A stretch of DNA of 64,000 bases, from assembly GCA_031769625.1 (NCBI GenBank), contig JAUIMM010000211.1, positions 10,993,001-11,057,000 on the forward strand, given 5' to 3'. The first letter of the stretch is position 1. Every line of letters starts with the position of its first letter. The notes beneath the pieces are model-generated. The model was given only the letters and a program-made list of their open reading frames with translations. It had not been told where the DNA came from and did not search any database. The translations under genes and the position numbers were made by a program. The stretch is from Taudactylus pleione. Taxonomy: Eukaryota; Chordata; Amphibia; Anura; Myobatrachidae. Below are positions 11,324 to 21,498 of the stretch, one piece after another.

Positions 11324-13065
11324 TACATATCTATCACTGCCTTGTAATACACTCTCGGGTGGCCCCCAGCTGTCACATCCTGTTCTCGGTCAGATGAAAA
11401 TGCCCGATATGAACCGGCTTCCTGTCAGCATCCCAGTACATGCTGCTGTGTGCTGAGCTGCAGTTGGACCAGGGAGACTGCTGCCACTGAACAGCAGCAG
11501 CAGCAGTCTCCTCTCCTCCGCGCATGGTGGGGGTGCGATCACAATGATTGCAGCTCCCTGGATTTGCCCATTGTTGAGGGGCTCAGAGCGCCCCCCCCTT
11601 CGTCAGCGCACATCACCATTTTTTTCTTTTTCTAAGGGGGAGGACATGGTCACGCCTCCCATGATTAAGCCATGCACCCAATAAGTCCCGACTTTGGGGG
11701 ATCAATTAGTCGCCGGTTAAGTATCGCTGCTAACTGAATTCCCCCCTAAATGTTTTAACTCACAAACACAGGAGTAAATTTCATCAGAGGCCAATCTTCA
11801 GAGACGCATTTCGCCTATCTAAACTGTATCATTTGCAGGTGGCCGAAGGGAAGTGCAAATACAGCATGTTGATGGCGGCTTATGATTGACTGATTGAGAA
11901 TTCATCTCTCAATGTAAATATGCACTTTCTTTGTCATTTATTCATATATTCATTTTGTGCATGATGGTTTTTGCTATTTTTTTCTTCCAAACATGTTGTA
12001 TATGATGTATCACAGAGGGTTTATATGTTTTATAAAAGCCCAATAGCAAATGTGTATTTTGCAGGCAAAATAAATGGTCCAAAACGGGCTGTACGTGACG
12101 TAAACCTGATGCATATCTACTGATGCCGACCTGCCCGCAAGTCGCAATAGTTGCAACTCTCTATATGCCCACAAACTGCAGATCTTCAGTAAATGCATTT
12201 TATGCTGGCGATTTGGGACGCAACTGCAATCAAATAATTTTTCAACATTGTCATAATTTGTTTCAATTCAAATTATTTATACAATTAAACATATTTAATT
12301 GGCAGAAAAAAAAATATAAGAATTTCGTAATAACTTTTTCCAAAATGTTTTTTTTTTCCCCCCTTTTCAATGTTGCGCTTCTGAGTAATCTTCCAATGAC
12401 CCCATAAACCTTTCAAATTTGCACTAAACTATTTACTCTAAACTGAAACGCAAAAGCCACAATTTACATGTGTATTCAATTTTTGTAATCTAGTTTTGTG
12501 GCTTCGCCATGTAGAATGAGGAAATTGGCTTGACAGCTTTGACAGAAGCAAGGAAAAGAAGGAAACTTGGGAAAATAGTTAAAAAAAAAAAGAGTCTGGG
12601 AATGTTTTCTTTAAGACAGCGTTTTAAGTCGGTCATAGCCTCAGACCGCAGATCGGCTGCACAGACCAAGCTGAAACTCTGTTATAGTTATATGAGGGCT
12701 TCTAAATCCATTTTCTAGTGGTTGATAAGCACCAGGATTTAAGTTTCTCAAGCTTGGATGATGAAGTTTTATGATATTTCAATGAACCTCTTACCAATAT
12801 CTTTTGCACTTTAACATTTTACCTGTAGCAAAGCCAAAACAGACTCCAGATAAATGCGGTCTAGCAGATTGTATTTCATTAATCACATCTTTTTAATTTC
12901 CAGGGCTCAGTCTTCAGGAAGCTCCGAAGTATATAATCAAATTTACCAACACTTTATCAAGTTGTTCTAGAAGCTTTGACCCATTACTGTATAGAGTCTG
13001 AAAGATAAAAGCTTGGAGCAAGTCCAATTTACAGGGCTGCCTGTGAGTAACTTAACCATCGTCTG
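11149..13065. other. No gene recognised; small microsatellites
   Basis: Includes a TA/CA microsatellite at about 11293-11325 and a GC-rich stretch from 11340 to 11600 that may be an unrecognised repeat. AT-rich afterwards. No exon, RNA gene or element with clear ends was seen. Confidence 0.45.
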
Positions 13066-13415
13066 CCCTACCCAGTGTGGAAGCAGCCATTTTGTGGTCT
13101 GAATCAATATTTTTGTGCAAAATATCTATCTTATGAATTTACTAGGAACGAATGAGTCCACGTTATGTCAGCGATATTAATAATTCCTAGTTAACTGATT
13201 GGCTAACAAGTCCCACACCTAAAATGGCTGATTACAGTAACCTTTCTCTTGAAAGAAAGATACCAATAATTAATTTTTTTTTTCAGGCAACCAGCCATAT
13301 CACTGAAACATCACTTTGTCTCAGTAATTTAACTGGTTCCCAGTGAATTAATAGACTGCTTCCTAGTAAATACTGGTTCAGTCCACAAAATGGCTTCCTG
13401 CACTGTGTGCCTCTG
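13066..13415. mobile_element. Diverged palindromic MITE-like element
   Basis: The left arm near 13072-13112 (GTGTGGAAGCAGCCATTTTG) pairs imperfectly with the right arm near 13373-13413 (AAAATGGCTTCCTGCACTGTG). Inside, ATTTACTAGGAA near 13137 pairs with TTCCTAGTAAAT near 13360. Pairing therefore extends over most of the roughly 350 bp, with many mismatches. No target duplication identified. Confidence 0.55.
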
Positions 13416-14313
13416 TGGTGTCACTAGTTGGTAGTGAAATGATAGGCTGAATCTTACTTCTTCAGCACATAAAATGGCTGACTTAACTGTGTAGGGAAAC
13501 GACAAAAAGGTAGAAGAATATGGCTAACCCATGCATTGGTGGGAACGGCCCTTTAAGAACTAAAGCAAGATGGCCACTGCTGACATTCTCTCCTGCCCAC
13601 CAAATAAAGCCGACAACCAACTAGGGAGGGATGGATGGAGGGAGGGGTTTTCTTGCAGGAAAAGGGGCCTCAAAAATGACAAACAGAATCTATAAATTTA
13701 ATCCACACCCAAAACTCCACCCACAGTTACTCTAATTGGCCCATTTTAAAATCCTACAAAGCCCAACACACCAACAGTGAGAACACTACATGGGACCTGT
13801 AGGCTGGCACAGCCTTGGATTTTAAACCCCGTCAGACAGACAAGATGCCTTCTGTTATCTTTTACTGGAACTGTCTATAACACATGGAGCTACGGACGCA
13901 TCGAGTCCTCCAGCGTGAATAGCGCGCCCTCCCATTTAGGAAATGGGGGTTTCCATGGTGTATAATGATCAGCGCAGGATCTTAACTTAAGAGAAAGTTG
14001 CCAAAAGTTGACAACCCCTTTGATTGCCTGTTTTTAAGAAGAAAGTACAGTCCTTATTTTTAAATTTATAGAGAAAGCAAAAGAATGAACACAAATGTTT
14101 AAGTATAAGCTGTGTTCATGTACTGCCCTATGTTTAGCATAAATACCATATTCAGGAACTATGGGGTCAATTTAATACAAAGAGAAAAGTGCCAAATACG
14201 ATAGGGTATCTCTCTATTTAACAAGCCCACTGGCAAAGAGCCACTGGTGAAATCTGCCCTGGGAAAGCCTATTTAACAAGTCAGCGGTGGTGCAAGCAAG
14301 TACTGCCAGCTGT
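13416..14313. other. No gene recognised
   Basis: Ordinary sequence with some ACACCCAAAACTCC-like low-complexity stretches. Nothing supported. Confidence 0.45.
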
Positions 14314-14321
14314 CCTCCCAT

Positions 14322-14707
14322 CAGGGGCGTATCTATAATGGGTGCAGGGTGTGCGGGGCACACGGGCCCGTGGGTCCAGGGGGGGCCCACAACACACACC
14401 CTGCACCCATATTTTTTAATACTTACCTCTCCGGAGTCCCATGTCGGCGCTATCAGCGCTGAAAAAATCGCCTGGAAAATGCCCGCTACGGCCATTTTCC
14501 TGACATTTTGCGCAAGCGCAGCAGGGAAATCGCGGGGAAAATGGCTGCCGCGCTATTTTCCCCGTGACCTGCGCATGCGCAGTGGACACTGGGCACAGAC
14601 TAGAGCCCAGAGTCTACTGCTGCGGCGCTGCACTCAGTGCGGAGAGAGAGGAGGGGGCCCCGGACGGAGGCTGCACACGGGCCCACTCCTCTCTTGATAT
14701 GCCCCTG
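14322..14707. mobile_element. hAT-like non-autonomous element with perfect 8-bp duplication
   Basis: 386 bp. It starts CAGGGGCGTATCTA and ends TGATATGCCCCTG, imperfect terminal inverted repeats of the CAGNG type. CCTCCCAT flanks it exactly at 14314-14321 and 14708-14715. The interior is very GC-rich and quasi-palindromic (GTGCAGGGTGTG near 14342 against CACACCCTGCAC near 14394). Overlapping open frames on both strands, up to 136 codons, result from this composition. No transposase. Confidence 0.92.
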
Positions 14708-14715
14708 CCTCCCAT

Positions 14716-15305
14716 TGATATCGCCATCTCAGCATGGCTAATGCATATGTACCATACGGAACAAAATGCTTTATTTAAAAAAAAATTCCATTACAAATTA
14801 TTTTAAAATCTAAATGTATTTTATATATATATATTTTTTATTTGTAACTGAATCTATTACTGGAAGCCCAAGTCCCTGTGAACAGGTGAGGCCGAGTCAC
14901 ACATACGTGGAGGGGAGCAGGACTAGCAGGCCTATCAGTTTACCGCTGCCACCGAAAATGCATTGGCAAATTAAAGGCAATATAATTTTTTTAAGCTACA
15001 AACTGATTAAAAAAAAAGACCCCCTGCATAGGGATCATTTATCCATATTACATGCTGTATTCTGGTTCTTGATGTCAAGAAGCTAAGTGCGCAGTACATA
15101 ACTGGATGACGAGGGTATGTTAAGTGCGCGCACTTAAAGCTTGTTCAGATGAACATTTACAGATATGTCCCCATGCATGTAGCCTTAATACGCCCCGCAG
15201 CGCGACCTGCTTGGCATGAGTGAGCCGCCAGGTCCCGTGCTATTCTGCTAGCATTGGGCGTTTTGTTTGTTTTTGCCCCAAAAATGCAATACGATAACCT
15301 GCTGG
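14716..15305. other. No gene recognised
   Basis: Contains a short TA tract near 14821-14832 and ordinary AT-rich sequence. Nothing supported. Confidence 0.45.
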
Positions 15306-15521
15306 TGCATCTAGGAGGCACCAGCAGATTAATTAGACATGTGACACTCGTATATCTGTGTGCACGTGAGTCTGTATATGAAGCGGAAGTTGGAATGAAA
15401 AAAGTTGCGGCCACTACATTGTAGCACTCCCTATATAGATTCAGAGACTCAGTCGCACACAGATATACAAGTGTCACATATCACATTAATCAGCACAGTC
15501 TGCTGGTGCGTTCTAGATGCA
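15306..15521. repeat. Fold-back element, about 215 bp
   Basis: Left arm from TGCATCTAGG through GTATATCTGTGTGC pairs with the right arm running from GCACACAGATATAC to TTCTAGATGCA. The central 60 bases do not pair. A CACCAGCAG block is shared by both arms. Likely a non-autonomous palindromic element; termini are uncertain. Confidence 0.65.
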
Positions 15522-15611
15522 TTTTAGGCAAAAAAGACGCATCTGAAAATTTATCTGGGTGTCAGTATGCTCCCTTTTCTTCAGACTTCACCATAATAAT
15601 ATGTAATTAGT

Positions 15612-15830
15612 CTTCATTCTAGCACCCTGCACCTATTACAAACCTTGCAGTTTCCCTTTCCTGCTTGGGGTGTCGCTCTCTGTTCTGGTGCTTCTAGCAC
15701 ACTCAGCTGATGGAACAAACTGCTGAGATAGAGATCAGAGTGTGCAAGAGGCACCAGAGCAAAGAGTGACACCCCAGACAGGAAAGAGGAACTGCATGGG
15801 GTGTGACAGGTGCAGGGTGCTAGAATGAAG
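15612..15830. repeat. Long imperfect palindrome
   Basis: CTTCATTCTAGCACCCTGCA at the left pairs exactly with TGCAGGGTGCTAGAATGAAG at the right end. Further inward pairing includes GGGGTGTCGCTCTCTGTTCT against its near-complement (AGAGCAAAGAGTGACACCCC). Arms are nearly 100 bases with scattered mismatches. Non-autonomous element of unassigned family. Confidence 0.75.
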
Positions 15831-15966
15831 CCTATGTATTAATAGTCGGTCTTAGCTATTATTATTGATTAATCTAGATTTCTGTTTTTTTAAATAATAG
15901 ATATAACTACAGATGCACGGCTTACAGGCGCACAGTTTTGTTTACTAGTTCACAGGGCCTTTAATG

Positions 15967-16427
15967 CTGGCCATACACTAGCGCGATTTCATGCCGATTG
16001 CACGATTTTAGACGCGTCTTACGATGGATTGTGTGCAAATCGTGCAGTATTTAGGTAGGAATACGATTCGATTCGCGCTCCCCCTGCTCTTATATCGTAT
16101 CTTATGATCAGACATGCAGCCCATATTATCCAACGTAATCGTATGCAGATCGTGCCGTGTATTTGCGCATGCGATGCATTGTACGTCCGACCGTCCGAGC
16201 GGCGGCCTTTGAGTGACATGATGATCGCATGTTTTTTGTGAGGCACACGATCTATCGTATCACGACCCATCGTATAGGGGCAAATGATCATACGTGAGAT
16301 CGTATTTACATCGTGTGTCGAAAAGCACCAAATCGTGCGGCCGGGATTGCCAGGGAGCTGCTGGGGAGTTCAAGGGAAATCGTATGATGAATCGCATCTT
16401 ATGCTGGTCGTACTAGTGTATGGCCAG
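15967..16427. mobile_element. MITE with 15-bp terminal inverted repeats
   Basis: Starts CTGGCCATACACTAG and ends with the exact complement CTAGTGTATGGCCAG. The 461-bp interior is rich in CGAT and ATCG motifs (ATCGTATG, GATCGTGC) and partly self-complementary. No transposase. A related motif, TACACACTAG, marks elements at 51711 and 61397. No target duplication was established. Confidence 0.7.
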
Positions 16428-17409
16428 ACTAACTACAAAACGAAAGAAGGGTACATAGAATGAAATTTCGGCAAGACTGTGGAAATCACAAGAGAAGTTG
16501 ACTCATTCACGGAACTGGACAGAGGTAGCGATTCGCTAATTACATAATTAAAAAGAGAAGCTCTGGATATGATATATAAATCAATCAGGTCTCACAAAAT
16601 AAGGCCACGTACACTAATGAAAGACAATGTAACACCAATAAGAAAACACATTTCTTGTTGTAATATACTGTTCCAATTAAACAACAACAAAAAAAGCCGC
16701 ATAATAAAACGTAAATTAAAGAAATATTTTTTCAAGGCCGAACATGCAGCTGTTTTGCATCTGATTTTTCAATGCGAGATAATTGCTGGTAATGAGTAAC
16801 TGCTTCTAACACAAGTCTATAAGACTCCAGTTTACAAGGTCAAGGCAGGGTCGTTTTCTAACCAATTCCATTTATGTCAGCGTGCTTCTAATAACCGAAG
16901 ACTAATCAACTGCAAACCATACCCTGCTTGGAGAAAGGAGCTCTCTAAATTAAAAATACAAGGAAATCAGGCCCAGTTAACTAAGGCTTTTTCCCAGGAA
17001 AGAGTTATAGCCGTTTTATAAGGGTTACCAAGTAATTAACTATTCACTAGTCCATAAATAAGCCACGATGATGAGGTGTGCAAACAGAGCACCTATTGTG
17101 CTCTAACTACCTCATGTTCACTGGGAGCAAGTTCTGTCTATTCCCGGTAATTGCTCATATCGTGCAATTATTGCAGTTTCTTTAATAAGGTAAAAAATGA
17201 GGATACGTAATAAACTGAATAAGGAAGAGAAATTAAAATTGTTAATAGTTTGCAAAAGGACACATTGATGCAGAGAGATTTTCAGGCAAGCCGAAGCGTG
17301 GCCTCTAAAGACGATGACCTCAGATCCAAAGTTGGCGGGAAGATTTGAGGTAAAACTCAGCCACACTTCTCTATCATTTTTAATGATGAAATGACGCAGC
17401 TCTCTGCAG
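16428..17409. other. No gene recognised
   Basis: AT-rich unique-looking sequence. Nothing supported. Confidence 0.45.
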
Positions 17410-17692
17410 AGTACGTTAACTCATTACCAAAAGTCACACGCCTTTTGCCCTAGAGGAGCTTACAATTTATTTTCCCTTTCAGACAGATATGCAAATGCAC
17501 AGGTTCATTTGATTAGAAGCAAATTAACCTACCAATTGATCTGTGCACTGTGAGGAAACAGGAGCATCCCCAAGGAAACCCCTCACCAACATGGGAAGAA
17601 CAGACAAACTCCACAAAGATTAGGCCCTGGTCGGAATCAAACCTATGACTCCAGTGCTGAAAGAGAGCAATACTGACCACTGTGCTGGACAC
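17410..17692 (-). mobile_element. tRNA-derived SINE with L2-like tail, minus strand
   Basis: On the minus strand it runs from CAGCACAGTGGTCAGTATTG through GGTTTGATTCCGACC (a polymerase III B-box-like GGTTTGATTCC), then GGAGTTTGTCTGTTC, GGGGTTTCCTTGGGG and AATTGGTAGGTTAATTTGC, to a tail with ATTGTAAGCTCCTCTAGGGC. This order matches tRNA-derived SINEs widespread in fish and amphibians. The tail resembles TGTAAGCTCTTTCGAGCAGG at the 3' end of the L2 LINE near 34815, which suggests mobilisation by L2 machinery. Exact ends are uncertain. Confidence 0.75.
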
Positions 17693-18104
17693 TAAATATA
17701 AAGTTATGGGATCTCTTATCCAGAATGCTTGAGATATGGAATTTGGAGCACCAAGACTAAAATATACAGAAATAGATAAAAATAAAAATTAGTTTTTCCT
17801 GGTACTTTCCATAGAAATCCTCTTTTTAGTAAATGGTGAAACAGCAGCTCATAACAGCGACTTTAGGATGAAACCCTGGGCTTGGTATATCTGCAGGTAT
17901 GACATTATTAAGACCGCTCCCTTCTTGTCCACTTTGTGAAAGATTAGGGATAACGGGTTCCCGGTAACAGATCCAATTGTCACAGAATAAGCCCCCCCTC
18001 CCCTCAAAAAATCGATAACTGGTACATTGGACTTTTTCGATACACAGGAGGACAATGATTAAAACTGCCCTAGGTGACAATGGCGAAAACATGCTGCTGC
18101 CTAC
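17693..18104. other. No gene recognised
   Basis: Short unique-looking stretch without coding or repeat signatures that could be named. Confidence 0.4.
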
Positions 18105-18500
18105 GGGCCTAATTCAGAGATGTACGCTAACGCCATCGCAGCTGCAATCCTGTACGTAGCTGCTGTGGGAGTACAGGCAATGTCGCAGACTCCTGGATAT
18201 GTATTGAGACGCCACAGGACGCTTTGCAAATGCAAGTATCTGCATACACAAACATAGCATCGGCCGCCGTTGCTTCGATGTTAGCCGTCCTGAGTGACGC
18301 TATGGTGGCAAAGAAAGGCCGAGGGAGCTGGATCCATGTATCTTGCATACAGGATGGAAGACGCAGGATGTGACACGCCCCTGTGAAAGGTTACCTCCCT
18401 CAAATGCTCCCTGACTGTCAATCACACTGCGAATAAATACTCACTGCGAACGACTACGGCAATGTACCTTGCCGCATGAACAGTGCAACTCAGACGCATG
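18105..18500. mobile_element. Possible truncated copy related to the GGGCCTGATTCAG elements
   Basis: Begins GGGCCTAATTCAGAG, close to the end shared by elements at 27248, 36311 and 41041. No matching right end was found before the next element near 18530. The interior lacks the regular hairpins, so only the terminus supports the link. Confidence 0.3.
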
Positions 18501-18529
18501 CGCAGATGCCCGACAATCGCTCTACTGCG

Positions 18530-18895
18530 GCGCAGTATCCCGACAAAAGTGGATGCCTGCGGTCAGAATGCCGACGGCGGAATCCCGACACATGTCAAAA
18601 TCCTGGCGTCGGCATCCTGAAGGTAAGTAACTGGGTTAGGGGGAGGCTTAGGGTTAGGGGCTAGACACTAGGGGGAGGGTTAGGGTTAGGCACTAAGGGG
18701 GGAGGGTTAGGTTTAGGGTGTGGGGAGGTTACATTTAGGCACCAGGAGGGAAGTTAGGTTTAGGCACAAAGGAGGGAGGGTTACGGTAGGGAGAGGGGGA
18801 GGGTTACACCTGACGGTCGGTATCCTAACCCTGTCGGGATGCCGGCGTCTGGATTTTGACCGCCGGCATCGCGAGCGTCGGCATCCCATACCAAA
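18530..18895. mobile_element. Element with TTAGGG-like core and GGGATGCCGG arms
   Basis: The left arm contains AATGCCGACGGCGGAATCCC and GTCGGCATCCTGAAGG. The right arm contains TGTCGGGATGCCGGCG and GTCGGCATCCCATACC. Between them, about 18616-18815 repeats AGGGTTAGGG and AGGCACTAGGGGGAGGG in irregular units. The GGTATGGGATGC terminus (read from the right) recalls the left termini at 29691 and 60831. Likely a non-autonomous transposon with an internal minisatellite, not a telomeric site. Confidence 0.65.
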
Positions 18896-20189
18896 CCCCC
18901 TGTGACAACTAGACAATTGCTCTAATTATCTAGATTGATTAAAGATTGAATTCGATTTTAAATGCCGTTAGAGATGTGCAAAGTCGATTTGGCAGATTCT
19001 GAAAACTGACAACAGTGAGTTTGCTAAATTGGTCCAAAAAGTTTCCAAAGGTTTTGCTAATACATTCCCTAAAGAATTGGACATCACAGTCCCTGTGTAC
19101 AAAGCAGCGATGACTGTGATAAATCCCCTGTGGAGGCCCATGTAAGTGGATTTGATTTGCTTCCTATTCTAGACATTAGGGATATTTACTGTACTTCGGG
19201 AATAAAGAGTAAAATTAATGCATGATGTAATAAAGAAATATGTAAGATGTTTATCTAGAGTAATACCAGGTACGGTATCAGCGCAGTAAGAGATATCTGG
19301 AATCGATGCAGCCGCACCTCAGTATTATAATCTCAGCGGTCGTCAGATTAGTATGGTCTCCTGCCCTAATTATACGCTGCTATTTCAAGCATGCAGGAGA
19401 TTCCAGCTCCCTAATACACCCATCTTATATCTGCACGCTTCCTTCCCAACGTTACTGCAGAATCAGGGCTGACCCTGAGCTTAAACCACAATTTAGTTAA
19501 TGAACGGAATTTCGTTTGTGGGGACAAAATATTTATTTTTTCCACCGTTATTCTCCTACTTGTTTACAATGTTGAGAATTTTCCCCTGAATTCCTGTACC
19601 GAGTAAAATTTCATAGGCCAACGTCTACACAAAAACAGTCTTATGCCGGCAATTTCTCAGAGCATCCTGAAATCCGAATCGAAACCACAAGTAGGAAAGA
19701 AATGTAACTAAGAGGTTTATTATAAGAAACGACCTGCTGTATACACGCACAGAACATGAAATGCTGAAGAGCGATTAGGAGAAAAGTAGTTTGTTCGTTG
19801 AAATCACAGAGTTTGCAGCAAAACGCAGACAACACAACTAATGTCACGACTGCAAAATACTTCACACTACAGCGGGATACAGATGTCATTAGCAGCATAT
19901 ATTACAGGACAAAACAATTTGTATTTAATACTCTATGGTTCCTGCTGGTTTTGCACCCCTTGATGGTGCATCCAGCAGACTTGAAAGGGGCGAGCCAACT
20001 CTCTGCTTTTGGGAGGTGCCTCTGCCAATTAGAAGTACTGTATCAAGTGCACCGAGGTACACGTGGAAGAAATCAGAAGAGGCACACTGTTCTAAAGTGT
20101 ACATGGCACAGAGAGGCATACTTGTCTACTCGCTCTGAAAGGCTGGGAGGCTCCCGGAAATTTGGGTGGTGCGCCCGGCTGCCCGCAAG
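18896..20189. other. No gene recognised
   Basis: Unique-looking sequence with a local hairpin near 19941-19980 (CTGCTGG with CCAGCAG). The 162-codon open frame starting at 19798 crosses into the next repeat and shows no domain. Nothing supported. Confidence 0.45.
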
Positions 20190-20540
20190 AGATGGCAAGT
20201 CTCCCGGACTTGCCGCCAGACAGTATGTCGACACTGTCAGAATGCCGACATGTGAAAACCCAAAATTATCAGAATGTCGACATTAGGGTTAGACTGCGGG
20301 ATGGGAGGGTTAGTGTTAGGCACTAGAGGGAGGTTAGGGTTATGGCGATGGGGGTGGGGGGAAAAGGTTAAGGTTGGGCACTAGATGGAGGGTTAGGGGT
20401 AGAGATTAGCGTCTGGGCAGGTATACTTACCGGAATGCTGGTGCATGATATGGCTCTGCCGAAGCTGACGGTCACATGACTGCCAGGACCTGGAAGCTAG
20501 CGCAGGAGACGCCACTGCGGCCGGGAGCAGGTAAGTGACC
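20190..20540. mobile_element. Element with TTAGGG-like core
   Basis: Left part has TATGTCGACACTGTCAG and AATGCCGACATG. The core, about 20284-20402, repeats GGGTTAG and AGGCACTAGAGGGAGG. The right part starts CAGGTATACTTACCGG. Same organisation as 18530 and 40085 but diverged; both termini are approximate. Confidence 0.55.
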
Positions 20541-20907
20541 CCTCGGCCACAAGGGACAATAAATTGACGTTCTATAAATGTAGACATCTCATATCTAACT
20601 CGTCACTGAAAAGTCCAATCTCCTATCATGTTAAAACCACAATTTTAATTGTATTAAAAATTTCCCTTTTCTGTATCCTAAAATCATCATTGCTTCTTTT
20701 AAATACCTACCACAATCATGTCCTCAGCCCAAGCTGTGCAGTACTGCTTATGGGCATCATCAAGCCCCTGGGACTGCCCACTTGCGGAACATTCCCGAGG
20801 AGCAGGGGCTTATGTCCAAAATACTGCTCTGTTTTGGTTCGTTCATGCATTCAGTTAATGGTAAGAGTGAGCAGACACAAACGGGTAAACTCACTGAAAC
20901 CTCCAAA

Positions 20908-21032
20908 AAGGGAAAGTACTGGTGTTGTCCATATCAGCCAATCAGATCCCAGCTATCACTTTCTAGGATGTATTAGATCAATGATAGCTAGAATCTGATT
21001 GGCTGCTGTGAGAATCACCTCCCCTTTTCCAA
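20908..21032. mobile_element. Diverged palindromic MITE, CAATCAGAT family
   Basis: CAGCCAATCAGATCCCAGCT and AGCTAGAATCTGATTGGCTG form the arms around ATCACTTTCTAGGATG. Related to the family at 6611 and 39033 but more diverged. Confidence 0.6.
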
Positions 21033-21086
21033 TAAGTATCAATAATATGCCTTATGACAATAGAGGGAACTGTTACAAACTCCCAA

Positions 21087-21091
<5 letters not shown>

Positions 21092-21139
<48 letters not shown>
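21092..21139. repeat. (TA)n microsatellite, left part
   Basis: Uninterrupted TA tract, continued at 21453-21493 after the inserted element. Confidence 0.95.
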
Positions 21140-21142
<3 letters not shown>

Positions 21143-21449
21143 TGTTCTTCCCAGAAATTGTTTCCAGCCGGGTGGCATCAAAAAGTAGCTGGGTGGGGGC
21201 CTTCGTAAAAAAATTATTTAAACCCTGACCTTATAATGATTTAAACTTGAAATAACATTCTATACATTAATTCTCCTCTTCTTATTAGAGGCCCAGTCGT
21301 CTGATTATGAAAAAGCTGCAAAGTCTGTAGGATCTGGTCCTTTTTATACAGCTCCCAGATACTGTCCCCACTTGCAGGCTCCCAAAGTGCCGTGTGGTAG
21401 GCTGTTTCTTGCCGGGTGGTGCACCCATAAAAAACAGCTAGGGAGAACA

Positions 21450-21452
<3 letters not shown>
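21140..21452. mobile_element. hAT-like MITE inserted in a TA microsatellite
   Basis: 313 bp. Starts CAGTGTTCTTCCCAG and ends GGGAGAACACTG, giving imperfect terminal inverted repeats with the hAT CAGTG signature. Both sides are TA repeats, so TATATATA fits as an 8-bp duplication but cannot be proven. GCCGGGTGGCATC on the left and GCCGGGTGGTGCACC on the right form a second, direct similarity. Confidence 0.85.

Positions 21453-21493
<41 letters not shown>
21453..21493. repeat. (TA)n microsatellite, right part
   Basis: Continuation of the TA tract at 21092-21139, split by the hAT-like element. Confidence 0.95.

Positions 21494-21498
<5 letters not shown>

Noticed and set aside
14287..14697. 136-codon open frame
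   Set aside because: It lies inside the hAT-like element with its 8-bp duplication; overlapping frames on both strands come from GC-rich palindromic sequence.
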